NCBI GenBank assembly: GCA_002336805.1
Contig: DDEZ01000012.1
Location: forward strand, 693,594 to 757,593
Length of the DNA stretch: 64,000 nucleotides
Source: Bacteroidetes bacterium UBA1941
GTDB taxonomy: Bacteria > Bacteroidota > Bacteroidia > Chitinophagales > LD1
Reading direction: 5' to 3'
Positions 25,801 to 32,363 of this stretch are shown piece after piece. The notes below the pieces were generated by a model, which had not been told where the DNA came from, made no database searches, and was given only the letters and a program-made list of their open reading frames with translations. A program made the position numbers and the translations under genes. Each line of letters starts with the position of its first letter. The first letter of the stretch is position 1.

Positions 25801-26686
25801 AGATAGACTTGGCGCCGGAGCCACCGATCAGGTCCAGGTTATCCTCAGTGATAGTGGTATCGCGCTCGAGGAGTACTTCATTACGCTCGATAGAAACTAC
25901 CTCACCGGTATCCTCATCTACGAAGTCCTCCATCCAGGTGCGGAGCACCCTCGCAGCCAGCTTGCGGCCTACTGATTTCTGGAGGTCTTTTTTCACGCCG
26001 ATGTTGATCTCATCAGCCAGATCGAAGAGTTTCAGGATATCCTTGTCAGAGTCATAGCCTACTGCACGGAGCAGCATAGTGACCGGGAATTTCTTCTTAC
26101 GGTCTATGTAGGCGTACATTACGTTATTGATATCGGTAGCAAACTCCATCCATGCGCCCTTGAAAGGGATCACACGGGCAGAGTAGATCTTGGTACCATT
26201 CGGGTGGAATGACTGGCCAAAGAATACACCCGGAGAGCGGTGCAGCTGTGATACTACCACACGCTCAGCACCATTGATGATAAAGGTTCCCTTAGGTGTC
26301 ATGTATGGGATGTTTCCGAGGAATACATCCTGCACGATCGTCTTGAAGTCGATGTGCTCAGGATCATTACAAGACAGTTTCAGCTTAGCCTTGAGAGGCA
26401 CGCAATAAGTGAGGCCACGCTCTACGCACTCATCCATAGAGTAGCGCGGCGGGTCTATAAAGTAATCGAGGAATTCGAGTACGAAGATATTGCGTGTATC
26501 AGAGATCGGGAAGTTCTCCATAAATACCCTGTGAAGACCCTCAGAGGAGCGATCATCATTGGTAGTTTCGATCTGGAAGAACTCTTTAAACGTAGAAAGC
26601 TGGATGTCAAGAAGGTCTGGCGACTCGTCTGCGAGGTTAACTTTACCGAAATTGACTCTTTCCTTTGCTTTTTTGATTTCGGCCAT
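22871..26686 (-). CDS. rpoB: RNA polymerase beta subunit
   Basis: A complete 1271-residue beta subunit of DNA-directed RNA polymerase, with the normal family C-terminus (ESFNVLLHELRGLALDL). Recognised blocks include the rifampicin region GTSQLSQFLDQTNPLAEITNKRR, followed by GPGGLSRERAGFEVRDVH and IETPEGPNIGLI, the active-site region KMAGRHGNKG, and the Bacteroidota-type acidic/lysine-rich insertion near KKDKTAKTKEKAALEK. Residue 488 is Asn (codon AAT at 25223-25225) where E. coli has His526, a position in the rifampicin pocket. It lies downstream of rplL but is separated from it by a terminator-like hairpin and two further hairpins, and the usual downstream partner rpoC is absent from the window. 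Confidence 0.98.
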   Translation of the reverse strand: MAEIKKAKERVNFGKVNLADESPDLLDIQLSTFKEFFQIETTNDDRSSEGLHRVFMENFPISDTRNIFVLEFLDYFIDPPRYSMDECVERGLTYCVPLKAKLKLSCNDPEHIDFKTIVQDVFLGNIPYMTPKGTFIINGAERVVVSQLHRSPGVFFGQSFHPNGTKIYSARVIPFKGAWMEFATDINNVMYAYIDRKKKFPVTMLLRAVGYDSDKDILKLFDLADEINIGVKKDLQKSVGRKLAARVLRTWMEDFVDEDTGEVVSIERNEVLLERDTTITEDNLDLIGGSGAKSIFVHKEVQTQDYSIIFNTLQKDTSNSEIEALNHIYKQLRGSDPPDEETARGIIEKLFFSDKRYDLGEVGRYKINKKLGLDDTHDTKVLTKTDIILIVKYLVALSNQRAEIDDIDHLSNRRVRTVGEQLYAQFGVGLARMARTIRERMNVRDNEVFTPVDLINARTLSSVINSFFGTSQLSQFLDQTNPLAEITNKRRVSALGPGGLSRERAGFEVRDVHYSHYGRLCTIETPEGPNIGLISTLCVHAKVNDMGFIETPYRKVKDGKVEVKGKPVFLSAEEEDSKKIAQAKVDMDFKTGNFLTDKLKSRYQGDFPILAPAEVDYMDVAPNQIVGVSASLIPFLEHDDANRALMGSNMQRQAVPLLKPQSPIVGTGLEGKVAADSRNLINAEGAGTVEYVDANEIHVRYDKTEDEKLVNFKDEKVVYKLSKFLKTNQSTCINLKPLVRKGQRVQKGQVLCEGFSTQDGELALGANLKVAFMPWKGYNFEDAIVINERIVRDDVFTSIQIEEFELEVRDTKLGEEELTPDIPNVSEEATKDLDENGIIRVGAKVKEGDILIGKITPKGETDPTPEEKLLRAIFGDKAGDVKDASLKVPPSIEGTVISKKLFARAKKDKTAKTKEKAALEKLDKDFEKRVAEIKGLLVDKLMGVLSGKVSTGVFSNYKEEWISKGTKFSAKVIQDLDFANVDGNNWTKEEESNVLIKAMLHNYNLRINEETGKYKREKFNISIGDELPSGVLKLAKVYIAKKRKLKVGDKMAGRHGNKGIVAKIVRAEDMPFLEDGTPVDIVLNPLGVPSRMNLGQIYETVLGWAGLKLGVKFATPIFDGATLDEISDWVAKAGVPELGSTYLYDGETGNRFDQPTTVGVIYMLKLSHMVDDKMHARSIGPYSLITQQPLGGKAQFGGQRFGEMEVWALEAYGASNILQELLTVKSDDITGRAKTYEAIVKGDNIPEPGVPESFNVLLHELRGLALDLRFE

Positions 26687-26776
26687 GTCTTTCTTTATGT
26701 TTTGTTAGAAATTTCGACTTAAAATCTGGTTTCACCCAGTATTGGTGCGGGTTTCCGCTCGGTTTTCATGATTGAT

Positions 26777-26811
26777 CCCCATCTTGCTCTGGGGTTGAGA
26801 TTATGCATCTC
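26777..26811 (-). promoter_or_regulatory. Two hairpins in the rpoB leader
   Basis: CCCCA (26777-26781) / TGGGG (26790-26794) and GAGAT (26797-26801) / ATCTC (26807-26811) lie side by side between the rplL-end terminator and rpoB. They could form an attenuation or autoregulatory leader, but no known motif was recognised. Confidence 0.4.
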
Positions 26812-26822
26812 TTAAAAAACAG

Positions 26823-26863
26823 TTTAAGGCACGCTCACCCTTTTGAGTGAGTCGTGCCTTAAA
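26823..26863 (-). terminator. Terminator or attenuator between rplL and rpoB
   Basis: Eleven-base stem TTTAAGGCACG (26823-26833) / CGTGCCTTAAA (26853-26863), with an inner five-base stem CTCAC/GTGAG. On the minus strand it is followed by CTGTTTTTTAAG. It should end many transcripts leaving rplL before rpoB, as the rplL-rpoB attenuator does in E. coli. Confidence 0.8.
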
Positions 26864-26886
26864 TCTTGTGTCAGGACAGTATTGAA

Positions 26887-27261
26887 TTACTTGAGTTCAA
26901 CTTCTGCGCCTGCCTCTTCGAGTTTCTTCTTCAGATCTTCTGCAGTAGCCTTGTCAGCCTTTTCTTTAACTGGCTTTGGAGCACCGTCTACCAGATCCTT
27001 AGCTTCCTTCAGACCGAGGCCTGTCAGATCCTTCACGATCTTTACTACGTTCAGTTTCTGAGCGCCAGCAGACTTCAGGATCACGTCAAATTCAGTTTTC
27101 TCAGCAGCAGCAGCAGCGCCACCAGCGGCAGGAGCAGCTACAGCTACAGCAGCAGCAGCTGGTTCGATACCGTAATCAGATTTCAGGATAGATGCGAGCT
27201 CGTTTACGTCCTTTACAGTCAGGTTTACGAGAGTCTCAGCAAGAGCTTTTAAATCGGCCAT
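26887..27261 (-). CDS. rplL: 50S ribosomal protein bL12 (L7/L12)
   Basis: A 124-residue ribosomal stalk protein that recruits translation GTPases. It has the N-terminal dimerisation and L10-binding helix hairpin (MADLKALAETLVNLTVKDVNELASIL), an Ala-rich hinge (AAVAVAAPAAGGAAAAA), and the globular C-terminal domain (EFDVILKSAGAQKLNVVKIVKDLTGLGLKEAKDLVDGAP), all at normal length. The usual upstream partner rplJ (uL10) is not adjacent: the next gene upstream is an outer-membrane protein. A promoter with both Bacteroidota boxes lies 74-103 bases upstream, giving the gene its own start of transcription. Confidence 0.98.
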   Translation of the reverse strand: MADLKALAETLVNLTVKDVNELASILKSDYGIEPAAAAVAVAAPAAGGAAAAAEKTEFDVILKSAGAQKLNVVKIVKDLTGLGLKEAKDLVDGAPKPVKEKADKATAEDLKKKLEEAGAEVELK

Positions 27262-27334
27262 TGTAATGAGTTTATTAATTGTGAATCAAAAATGTTTTCT
27301 GATCGTTTTGGAAGCCCTTTCGGAAAACGGATTG

Positions 27335-27364
27335 CAAATGTAGCATTAATCCGACAGTTTACAA
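27335..27364 (-). promoter_or_regulatory. Promoter of rplL, both Bacteroidota boxes
   Basis: On the minus strand: TTG (27364-27362), exactly 19 bases, then TACATTTG (27342-27335). This matches the Bacteroidota consensus TTG-N19-TAnnTTTG. The predicted leader is about 65-70 bases. The rest of the 27262-27487 gap shows nothing else recognisable. Confidence 0.75.
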
Positions 27365-27487
27365 ACATTTTTTGGAGAATATGAACAATTTTTTAGCCTT
27401 GGCAGGGAGTTTGATTGACGAGCCATCCGACTATCAGATTTAGGCCAAAAATCAATTGAAAATCAACTTCTTAAAGAAAAGGCATAC

Positions 27488-28342
27488 CTATCTATACGGC
27501 CAGGTACTACCCGGATCCGGACACCGGAGAGACATGAAAGTGTAAGAAATAGCCACTCCTACAAAAACATACTGGTCCTTTTGCGGGGACTCACCCCGCT
27601 GATAGCCGGGTTTTCCTGTTTTCTCACCATGGTTGACCTCTCCGGAGCGATCTGAGAGGGCCGCTGACAGGCCGCGGGAGCCACCGGGCAGTGAGGCAGA
27701 GGAGGGATAGCTGCCACTCACATCATCCAGATAGTCTGTAAAGGTCTCCCGGAAAGACATGAAGGCATTGATGTTCCAGTTTTTCTTCAGGTGCACCTTG
27801 AAGCCAAACTCCAGGGGTATCTCAAATGAATAGAGCTTGTATTTCTTGACGCCCGAGTAGCTGGCATCATTTTGCCCCTCGGTGCCGAGCGGCTGCAGGT
27901 AGTACCATTTGCCCTTGTATCTGGCCTCAGGATTGAAAAAGAACATCCCCACGCCGGTAGCGATATAGGGTGTCCAGCCATTCTTTTTAGGGTTATTCTT
28001 GTTGTACTTAAAGAAATTGAACTCAAATGTGGCGCAAAGGTCAGCTACATACGAGCGGAAAGACAGATTACGCTGGCGGCTACGGGCCAGGCTGGAGCCG
28101 GCATCGTCGGCAGCTATCTGCCCAAAACTGACCATGGCCTTTGCAGCGAGGCGTTTGTTAATATTATAGCGGTAGAAGGCACCACCTGCCGGGCCCACAT
28201 ATTTCCAGTTGAAGGTCGGATTGAGGTCGCCATAGTAATTGGCCCCGCCACCCCACACTCCTATCTCGTGAAACTGTGCATGGACCGATAGTGCTGACAC
28301 CAGCAAAACAAGCAGGAAATAATATGATCTGAACTCTCTCAA
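27488..28342 (-). CDS. Outer-membrane beta-barrel protein, DUF6089/PorG-like
   Basis: A 284-residue protein with signal peptide YYFLLVLLVSALSVHAQ. The start FHEIGVWGGGANYYGDLNPTFNWKYVGPAGGAFYRYNINKRLAAKA is typical of the DUF6089 family, which includes PorG, an outer-membrane component of the T9SS core. Alternating hydrophobic strands with aromatic girdle residues suggest a small barrel. Because the family has several members per genome, whether this is PorG or a paralogue cannot be settled from sequence alone. The start codon is TTG at 28342, only eight bases from a -7 box at 28350-28357, so the transcript would have almost no leader. Confidence 0.75.
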   Translation of the reverse strand: MREFRSYYFLLVLLVSALSVHAQFHEIGVWGGGANYYGDLNPTFNWKYVGPAGGAFYRYNINKRLAAKAMVSFGQIAADDAGSSLARSRQRNLSFRSYVADLCATFEFNFFKYNKNNPKKNGWTPYIATGVGMFFFNPEARYKGKWYYLQPLGTEGQNDASYSGVKKYKLYSFEIPLEFGFKVHLKKNWNINAFMSFRETFTDYLDDVSGSYPSSASLPGGSRGLSAALSDRSGEVNHGEKTGKPGYQRGESPQKDQYVFVGVAISYTFMSLRCPDPGSTWPYR

Positions 28343-28349
28343 CGGGGCG

Positions 28350-28357
28350 CAAAAGTA
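28350..28357 (-). promoter_or_regulatory. -7 promoter box before the DUF6089 gene
   Basis: TACTTTTG on the minus strand matches TAnnTTTG. It is eight bases from the TTG start codon; no TTG was found 19 bases upstream. Confidence 0.45.
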
Positions 28358-28503
28358 AATAACTCAGCCGAAAGCATCTAACATTGTACCAAAACGTGGG
28401 TTGGACACATTTGTTGCCCGCTCATTCTGTACAGTCACTGAAAGGGCTTTTGACGTGCCAAAGATTTATAATTATCTTTATAAGCTTATAAAATCCGCAT
28501 AGC

Positions 28504-29961
28504 ATGGAAGCTACCGCTACGGCCTCAGTGGCCAAGTCTATCCCTATCAGTCCCAATACGAAGCTGGAAGAGATCATCCGCATCTTCAATCTCCAGCAGC
28601 GCAACCGCCAAACGGCAAAGAGTACGACCGCCTCTGAGCGCCGTGCCAAGCTGCAGAAAATGATAGATACGATCTTTGAGCTGCGCCCGCAGATAGAGGA
28701 GGCCATGTACAAAGACCTGCGCAAGGCTAAGGTGGAGAGCGACTTTGCTGAGCTATACTCTGTACTGACAGAGGCCCGTTTTGCTATGGGCCGCGTGGCG
28801 GAGTGGATGCAGGAGGTAGAGGTAGAGACACCCCTGTCTATGATCGGCTCCAGCTCAAAGATCATCTACGAGGCCAAGGGCACTACGCTGATCTTATCTC
28901 CGTGGAATTACCCTTTTATGCTACCTCTCGTGGCTGCTATCTCCTCCATAGCCGCCGGCAATACGGTGATCATCAAACCATCTGAATATACGCCGCACAC
29001 CTCCGCTATACTCAAGGTGCTGGTGAATAAGGCATACAACGAAGCTGATGTGGCTGTGATAGAGGGCGATCATACCGTCTCTACAGAGCTGCTAAAGCTG
29101 AAGTGGGACCATATCCACTTCACCGGAAGCCCGGCAGTGGGCAAGATGATCATGAAGGCTGCTGCTGAGCACCTGACGCCGGTCACGCTGGAACTGGGTG
29201 GCAAGTCGCCGGCTTTCATAGATGAAACGGCTAATATCAGCGCAGCAGCGAAGAAGCTGACCTGGGGCAAATGGATCAACCTGGGCCAGACCTGTATCGC
29301 CCCGGACTATGTGCTGGTGCATGAGAGCAAGAAGGATGAATTTATCAGTAAGATAAAGGAGACAATCACGAAGAGCTTTGGTGCAAATCCGCAGGCCAGC
29401 CCGGACCTGGCGCGCCTGATCAATAACAAGAACTACCTCCGCGTGAAAGGCCTGCTGGACGATGCTGTAAAGACAGGCGCCAAGGTAGAGGCTGGCGGGC
29501 AATCTGATGAATCAGAAAACTACATCGCTCCTACCGTACTCACCAATGTATCTCTGGACTCTAAGGTGATGCAGGAGGAGATATTCGGACCGATCCTGCC
29601 TGTGATCACTTACAAAAATGTAGACGAAGCACTGGCCCTGGTCAATAGCAAGGAGAAGCCTCTCTCCCTCTACATCTTCTCCTCCAGCAATAAGAACCAG
29701 AAATACCTGCTGAATCATACCACGGCTGGCGGCACCTGTATCAATGACAATGTGATCCATATCACTAATCCTTACCTGCCGTTTGGCGGGGTGAGCAACT
29801 CCGGTATCGGCAAGTCTACCGGCCATTTTGGGTTCAAGGAATTCAGCAATGAACGGGCAGTGCTCAAAGCGCTGCATGGCGGCTCGGTATCTACGCCTCT
29901 ATGGTTCCCTTATGGCAAGTTTACCCAGACTGTCACTGAGTTTTTGATGAAGTATTTTTAA
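28504..29961 (+). CDS. Aldehyde dehydrogenase (class 3 / fatty-aldehyde type)
   Basis: A 485-residue NAD(P)-dependent enzyme that oxidises aldehydes to acids. Motifs: ILSPWNYPFMLPL (cofactor-binding), FTGSPAVGKMIMKAA, the Glu-containing LELGGKSPAFID, the catalytic Cys264 in NLGQTCIAPDYV, and the C-terminal PFGGVSNSGIGKSTGHFGFKEFS. Length below 500 residues and the C-terminal hydrophobic region (FTQTVTEFLMKYF) resemble the class 3, membrane-associated fatty-aldehyde type. The substrate is not known. It is the first gene of a same-strand run with a lipoprotein gene (29-base gap) and pdxH. A weak promoter is seen upstream (TTG at 28450-28452, 20 bases, TATCTTTA at 28473-28480). Confidence 0.93.
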   Translation: MEATATASVAKSIPISPNTKLEEIIRIFNLQQRNRQTAKSTTASERRAKLQKMIDTIFELRPQIEEAMYKDLRKAKVESDFAELYSVLTEARFAMGRVAEWMQEVEVETPLSMIGSSSKIIYEAKGTTLILSPWNYPFMLPLVAAISSIAAGNTVIIKPSEYTPHTSAILKVLVNKAYNEADVAVIEGDHTVSTELLKLKWDHIHFTGSPAVGKMIMKAAAEHLTPVTLELGGKSPAFIDETANISAAAKKLTWGKWINLGQTCIAPDYVLVHESKKDEFISKIKETITKSFGANPQASPDLARLINNKNYLRVKGLLDDAVKTGAKVEAGGQSDESENYIAPTVLTNVSLDSKVMQEEIFGPILPVITYKNVDEALALVNSKEKPLSLYIFSSSNKNQKYLLNHTTAGGTCINDNVIHITNPYLPFGGVSNSGIGKSTGHFGFKEFSNERAVLKALHGGSVSTPLWFPYGKFTQTVTEFLMKYF

Positions 29962-29966
29962 GTTTG
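29959..29966 (+). promoter_or_regulatory. -7 promoter box before the lipoprotein gene
   Basis: TAAGTTTG fits TAnnTTTG exactly and overlaps the stop codon of the aldehyde dehydrogenase gene. No TTG was found 19 bases upstream. Confidence 0.4.
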
Positions 29967-29990
29967 CAATAAACCGTCCGGTATCACACG

Positions 29991-30452
29991 ATGAAAAAAT
30001 TCATTCTCTCTGGCGCAGCTGCGCTCGCACTGATGGCAGTACTAGTCATCCACTCCTGCAAGAAAGACGTCAGCGATGGCATAGTAGAGCCGATCACCAT
30101 AGTGAAGCCGGACTCTCTGATCAAATATCAATATGCCGGCGGTACGCAGCAGATCCAGATCCAGTTTACCACAGATCGCCCGATCAACAATGTGACCTGC
30201 AAATACCAGATAGACAGCTCCGGCAATGCTAACTTCCCTTATACCTATCCTGATACCCTCTTTGCGGTACGTCTGGATAGCCCGGCTAGCCTGCTGAATA
30301 ATAAATACACCTGGACCGGATCATACCGCGTGCCGGACTCGCTACTGCCGCAGACAGTAGTTCGCTTTGACGTAAAGATGAAAGCCAGTGGCAATCCGAG
30401 CAACTCTGACACCGTACGCGAGGAGAAACAGTTTAAGCTTATAGTACAGTAA
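29991..30452 (+). CDS. Putative lipoprotein of unknown function
   Basis: A 153-residue protein with a lipoprotein signal (MKKFILSGAAALALMAVLVIHSC, predicted lipidated Cys23 followed by KKD). The mature part looks like a single beta-sandwich domain (YAGGTQQIQIQFTTDRPINNVTCKYQ ... RVPDSLLPQTVVRFDVKMKAS). No family was recognised. It lies between an aldehyde dehydrogenase gene and pdxH, with no obvious functional link to either. Confidence 0.7.
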   Translation: MKKFILSGAAALALMAVLVIHSCKKDVSDGIVEPITIVKPDSLIKYQYAGGTQQIQIQFTTDRPINNVTCKYQIDSSGNANFPYTYPDTLFAVRLDSPASLLNNKYTWTGSYRVPDSLLPQTVVRFDVKMKASGNPSNSDTVREEKQFKLIVQ

Positions 30453-30488
30453 CTGCTATAGGTCATAGCAGCATTGCCTGCGTATGAT

Positions 30489-30496
30489 TACATTTG
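30489..30496 (+). promoter_or_regulatory. -7 promoter box before pdxH
   Basis: TACATTTG matches TAnnTTTG 18 bases before the pdxH ATG at 30514. It argues against using the upstream in-frame ATG at 30484 as the start. Confidence 0.5.
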
Positions 30497-30513
30497 CGGC
30501 ATATTCTGCTGCC

Positions 30514-31137
30514 ATGAATCTCCACTACGAGCGCCACAACTATTCCAAAGCCGAGCTCACAGAAGACAATATAGCTTCTGATCCATTTTCACAGTTTGCA
30601 ATATGGTACCAGGATGCCAAGGCATCTGCTATCAAGGAGGCAAACGCCATGGTGATCGCTACAGCCACACCTGACGGTAAGCCATCGGCGCGCATCGTGC
30701 TGCTCAAAGAATTCAGCAAGGAGGGTTTCGTATTCTTTACCAACTATGATAGCCGCAAGGGTCAGGAGATCCGGGAGAATCCACAAGGTCAGATACTTTT
30801 CTTTTGGGATATACTGGAGCAGCAGGTACGGATAGAGGGCCGGCTGGAGCATATAGCACCGGAGCGGTCTGACGAGTACTTTGAGTCCCGTCCTGTAGAG
30901 AGCCGCTACGGGGCTATCGCCTCACCGCAGAGTGCAGTAGTGCCATCACGCACGTACCTGGAGGAGCAACTGGCAGAGGCGCATCTGCAACCGCCGGTGC
31001 GGCCAGCGCACTGGGGGGGATATATACTAGTGCCTGATTATTTTGAATTCTGGCAGGGGCGCCCATCACGTATGCACGACAGAATCTTCTATCGTCTGCA
31101 GGATGGACAGTGGACCAGCGGTAGGCTGGCGCCATGA
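30514..31137 (+). CDS. pdxH: Pyridoxamine/pyridoxine 5'-phosphate oxidase
   Basis: A 207-residue FMN-dependent enzyme that makes pyridoxal 5'-phosphate from pyridoxine or pyridoxamine phosphate, the last step of vitamin B6 synthesis and salvage. Family features: DPFSQFAIWYQDA at the N-terminus, FMN-binding ARIVLLKEF and FFTNYDSRKGQEI, QVRIEGRLEHI, SYFESRP-like EYFESRPVESRYGAIASPQS, and the C-terminal WGGYILVPDYFEFWQGRPSRMHDR. ATG 30514 is chosen because the -7 box lies downstream of an earlier in-frame ATG and because the family begins at this point. The gene ends 18 bases before a strong terminator. Confidence 0.96.
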   Translation: MNLHYERHNYSKAELTEDNIASDPFSQFAIWYQDAKASAIKEANAMVIATATPDGKPSARIVLLKEFSKEGFVFFTNYDSRKGQEIRENPQGQILFFWDILEQQVRIEGRLEHIAPERSDEYFESRPVESRYGAIASPQSAVVPSRTYLEEQLAEAHLQPPVRPAHWGGYILVPDYFEFWQGRPSRMHDRIFYRLQDGQWTSGRLAP

Positions 31138-31154
31138 GGTGGCGGGATACAAAT

Positions 31155-31191
31155 AAAAAAAGCGCAGGAACGATGTCACTGCGCTTTTTTT
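31155..31191. terminator. Bidirectional terminator between pdxH and the bTHX gene
   Basis: AAAAAAGCGCAG (31155-31166) / CTGCGCTTTTTT (31179-31190) with a 12-base loop; T-runs occur on both strands, serving the convergent genes. Confidence 0.9.
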
Positions 31192-31213
31192 ATTCTTGAG
31201 AGTGTATCTGTGA

Positions 31214-31411
31214 TTACTCTTCAGTCTTCTTAGCAGCCGCCTTGCGTGGTGGAGCCTTCTTGGCTGTTACTTCTTTGTCGGCAGCTTTTTTGGCAGCCTT
31301 AGCCTTGTCAGCCTTAGGTGCTATCACGACAGTCTCCTTCTGTGGCCTGGAGTTGCCATATGAGCCTTTAAACCTTTTTCCTTTTGCAGTACGTTTATCT
31401 CCTCTGCCCAT
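31214..31411 (-). CDS. 30S ribosomal protein bTHX
   Basis: A 65-residue very basic protein. The N-terminus MGRGDKRTAKGKRFKGSYG is the diagnostic THX sequence of Bacteroidota, where it binds in the 16S rRNA head region; the rest is a Lys/Ala-rich extension (KADKAKAAKKAADKEVTAKKAPPRKAAAKK) with histone-H1-like repeats. The reading frame is clearly protein-coding despite low complexity. A -7 box lies 41 bases upstream, and the shared terminator follows the stop. Confidence 0.88.
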   Translation of the reverse strand: MGRGDKRTAKGKRFKGSYGNSRPQKETVVIAPKADKAKAAKKAADKEVTAKKAPPRKAAAKKTEE

Positions 31412-31451
31412 TTTGTCTTTTCGTTTTGAGTGATTGAATTTGGAATAGCTG

Positions 31452-31459
31452 CAAATATA
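31452..31459 (-). promoter_or_regulatory. -7 promoter box before the bTHX gene
   Basis: TATATTTG on the minus strand matches TAnnTTTG exactly, about 40 bases before the ATG at 31411. The -33 position has only a partial match. Confidence 0.5.
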
Positions 31460-31523
31460 TCAAATACTACTGAATCATCATGGCCCGACAGGATTATATC
31501 CCGCACTGGCACTAGATAAAAAA

Positions 31524-31553
31524 GAAATCCCCTCCGCTTCCGGAGGGGATTTC
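31524..31553 (-). terminator. Terminator after the HU gene
   Basis: Thirteen-base perfect stem GAAATCCCCTCCG (31524-31536) / CGGAGGGGATTTC (31541-31553), loop CTTC, with a TTTTTT tail on the minus strand. Confidence 0.92.
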
Positions 31554-31575
31554 CCGATAGATCTGGTAGACAATA

Positions 31576-31851
31576 TTACTTGTTTACTTTCTTAGCGAGC
31601 TCAGCGCCAGCCTTAAACTTAGCTACCTTTTTAGCCTTGATCTTGATCTCTTTGCCAGTACGTGGGTTGCGGCCAGTACGAGCAGCACGCTTAGCTACTG
31701 AGAAAGTACCGAAGCCAACGAGGGTTACCTTGTTGCCTTTAGCCAGTGTAGATTCTACTGCGCCGATGACAGCGTCCAGAGCGTCTGCAGCCTGACCCTT
31801 AGTGATCTTCGCGTCTTTCGCGATCTTGTCTACGAGTTCTCCCTTATTCAT
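31576..31851 (-). CDS. hup: HU family DNA-binding protein
   Basis: A 91-residue nucleoid protein. It begins MNKGELVDKIAKDAKITKGQAADALDAVIGAV (dimerising helices) and has the DNA-binding arm signature GFGTFSVAKRAARTGRNPRTGKEIKIKA. It bends and compacts DNA. ATG 31851 is chosen: the frame continues upstream to 31911 but that segment (HTYTFVTVNQL) is not HU-like and overlaps the promoter. A promoter with a 19-base spacer lies about 42 bases upstream and a strong terminator 23 bases downstream, so the gene is monocistronic. Confidence 0.97.
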   Translation of the reverse strand: MNKGELVDKIAKDAKITKGQAADALDAVIGAVESTLAKGNKVTLVGFGTFSVAKRAARTGRNPRTGKEIKIKAKKVAKFKAGAELAKKVNK

Positions 31852-31892
31852 TGTGTTTTTGTTTATAGGGGTTATTAATTGATTTACGGTGA

Positions 31893-31922
31893 CGAAAGTA
31901 TAAGTATGCACTTCACTTTCAA
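31893..31922 (-). promoter_or_regulatory. Promoter of the HU gene
   Basis: On the minus strand TTG (31922-31920), exactly 19 bases, then TACTTTCG (31900-31893): one mismatch to TTG-N19-TAnnTTTG. The remaining intergenic sequence to 32138 shows nothing else recognisable. Confidence 0.65.
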
Positions 31923-32138
31923 AGGCAGACTATACGCCCTATTGTGCATAAGTGTGCTCTGTATCCCGCACTATCACAGGGTTTTAGCGCAATTAACTGA
32001 CTATCAGCATTATAACCCAAAACCGTTGGTATCACTGCCTTTCAGCGCTTGTTGATATTTCATATTTTATTGCGATATGATTGATTCGCTTTGATAAATG
32101 CATCACTATCATTAGCTTTCATCACACAACATACATCC

Positions 32139-32360
32139 ATGCGTCATCTCCTGCTTGCCTTCTTTGCGTCCTTTGTGCTGATCGGTACCGGCTGCAATCA
32201 CAATAAGATACCATGCCCTACCTACGCAGACTCTACACCGGAGAAAAAGAAGAAAGGTAAACCAGGCTCACAGCAACCCGAGATGCCAAAGTCATATAAG
32301 GCAAAGAGTGGCGTACTACCTACAGATGGCGGCGGCAAGCGCACCAAGGTGCCACGATAA
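32139..32360 (+). CDS. Small putative lipoprotein
   Basis: A 73-residue protein with a lipoprotein signal (MRHLLLAFFASFVLIGTGC, lipidated Cys19). The mature part is short, Lys/Pro/Gly-rich and probably disordered (STPEKKKKGKPGSQQPEMPKSYKAKSG). ATG 32139 is preferred to an upstream start at 32091 because it places the signal peptide at the N-terminus. It is convergent with recG with a three-base gap. Function unknown. Confidence 0.6.
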   Translation: MRHLLLAFFASFVLIGTGCNHNKIPCPTYADSTPEKKKKGKPGSQQPEMPKSYKAKSGVLPTDGGGKRTKVPR

Positions 32361-32363
32361 TTT

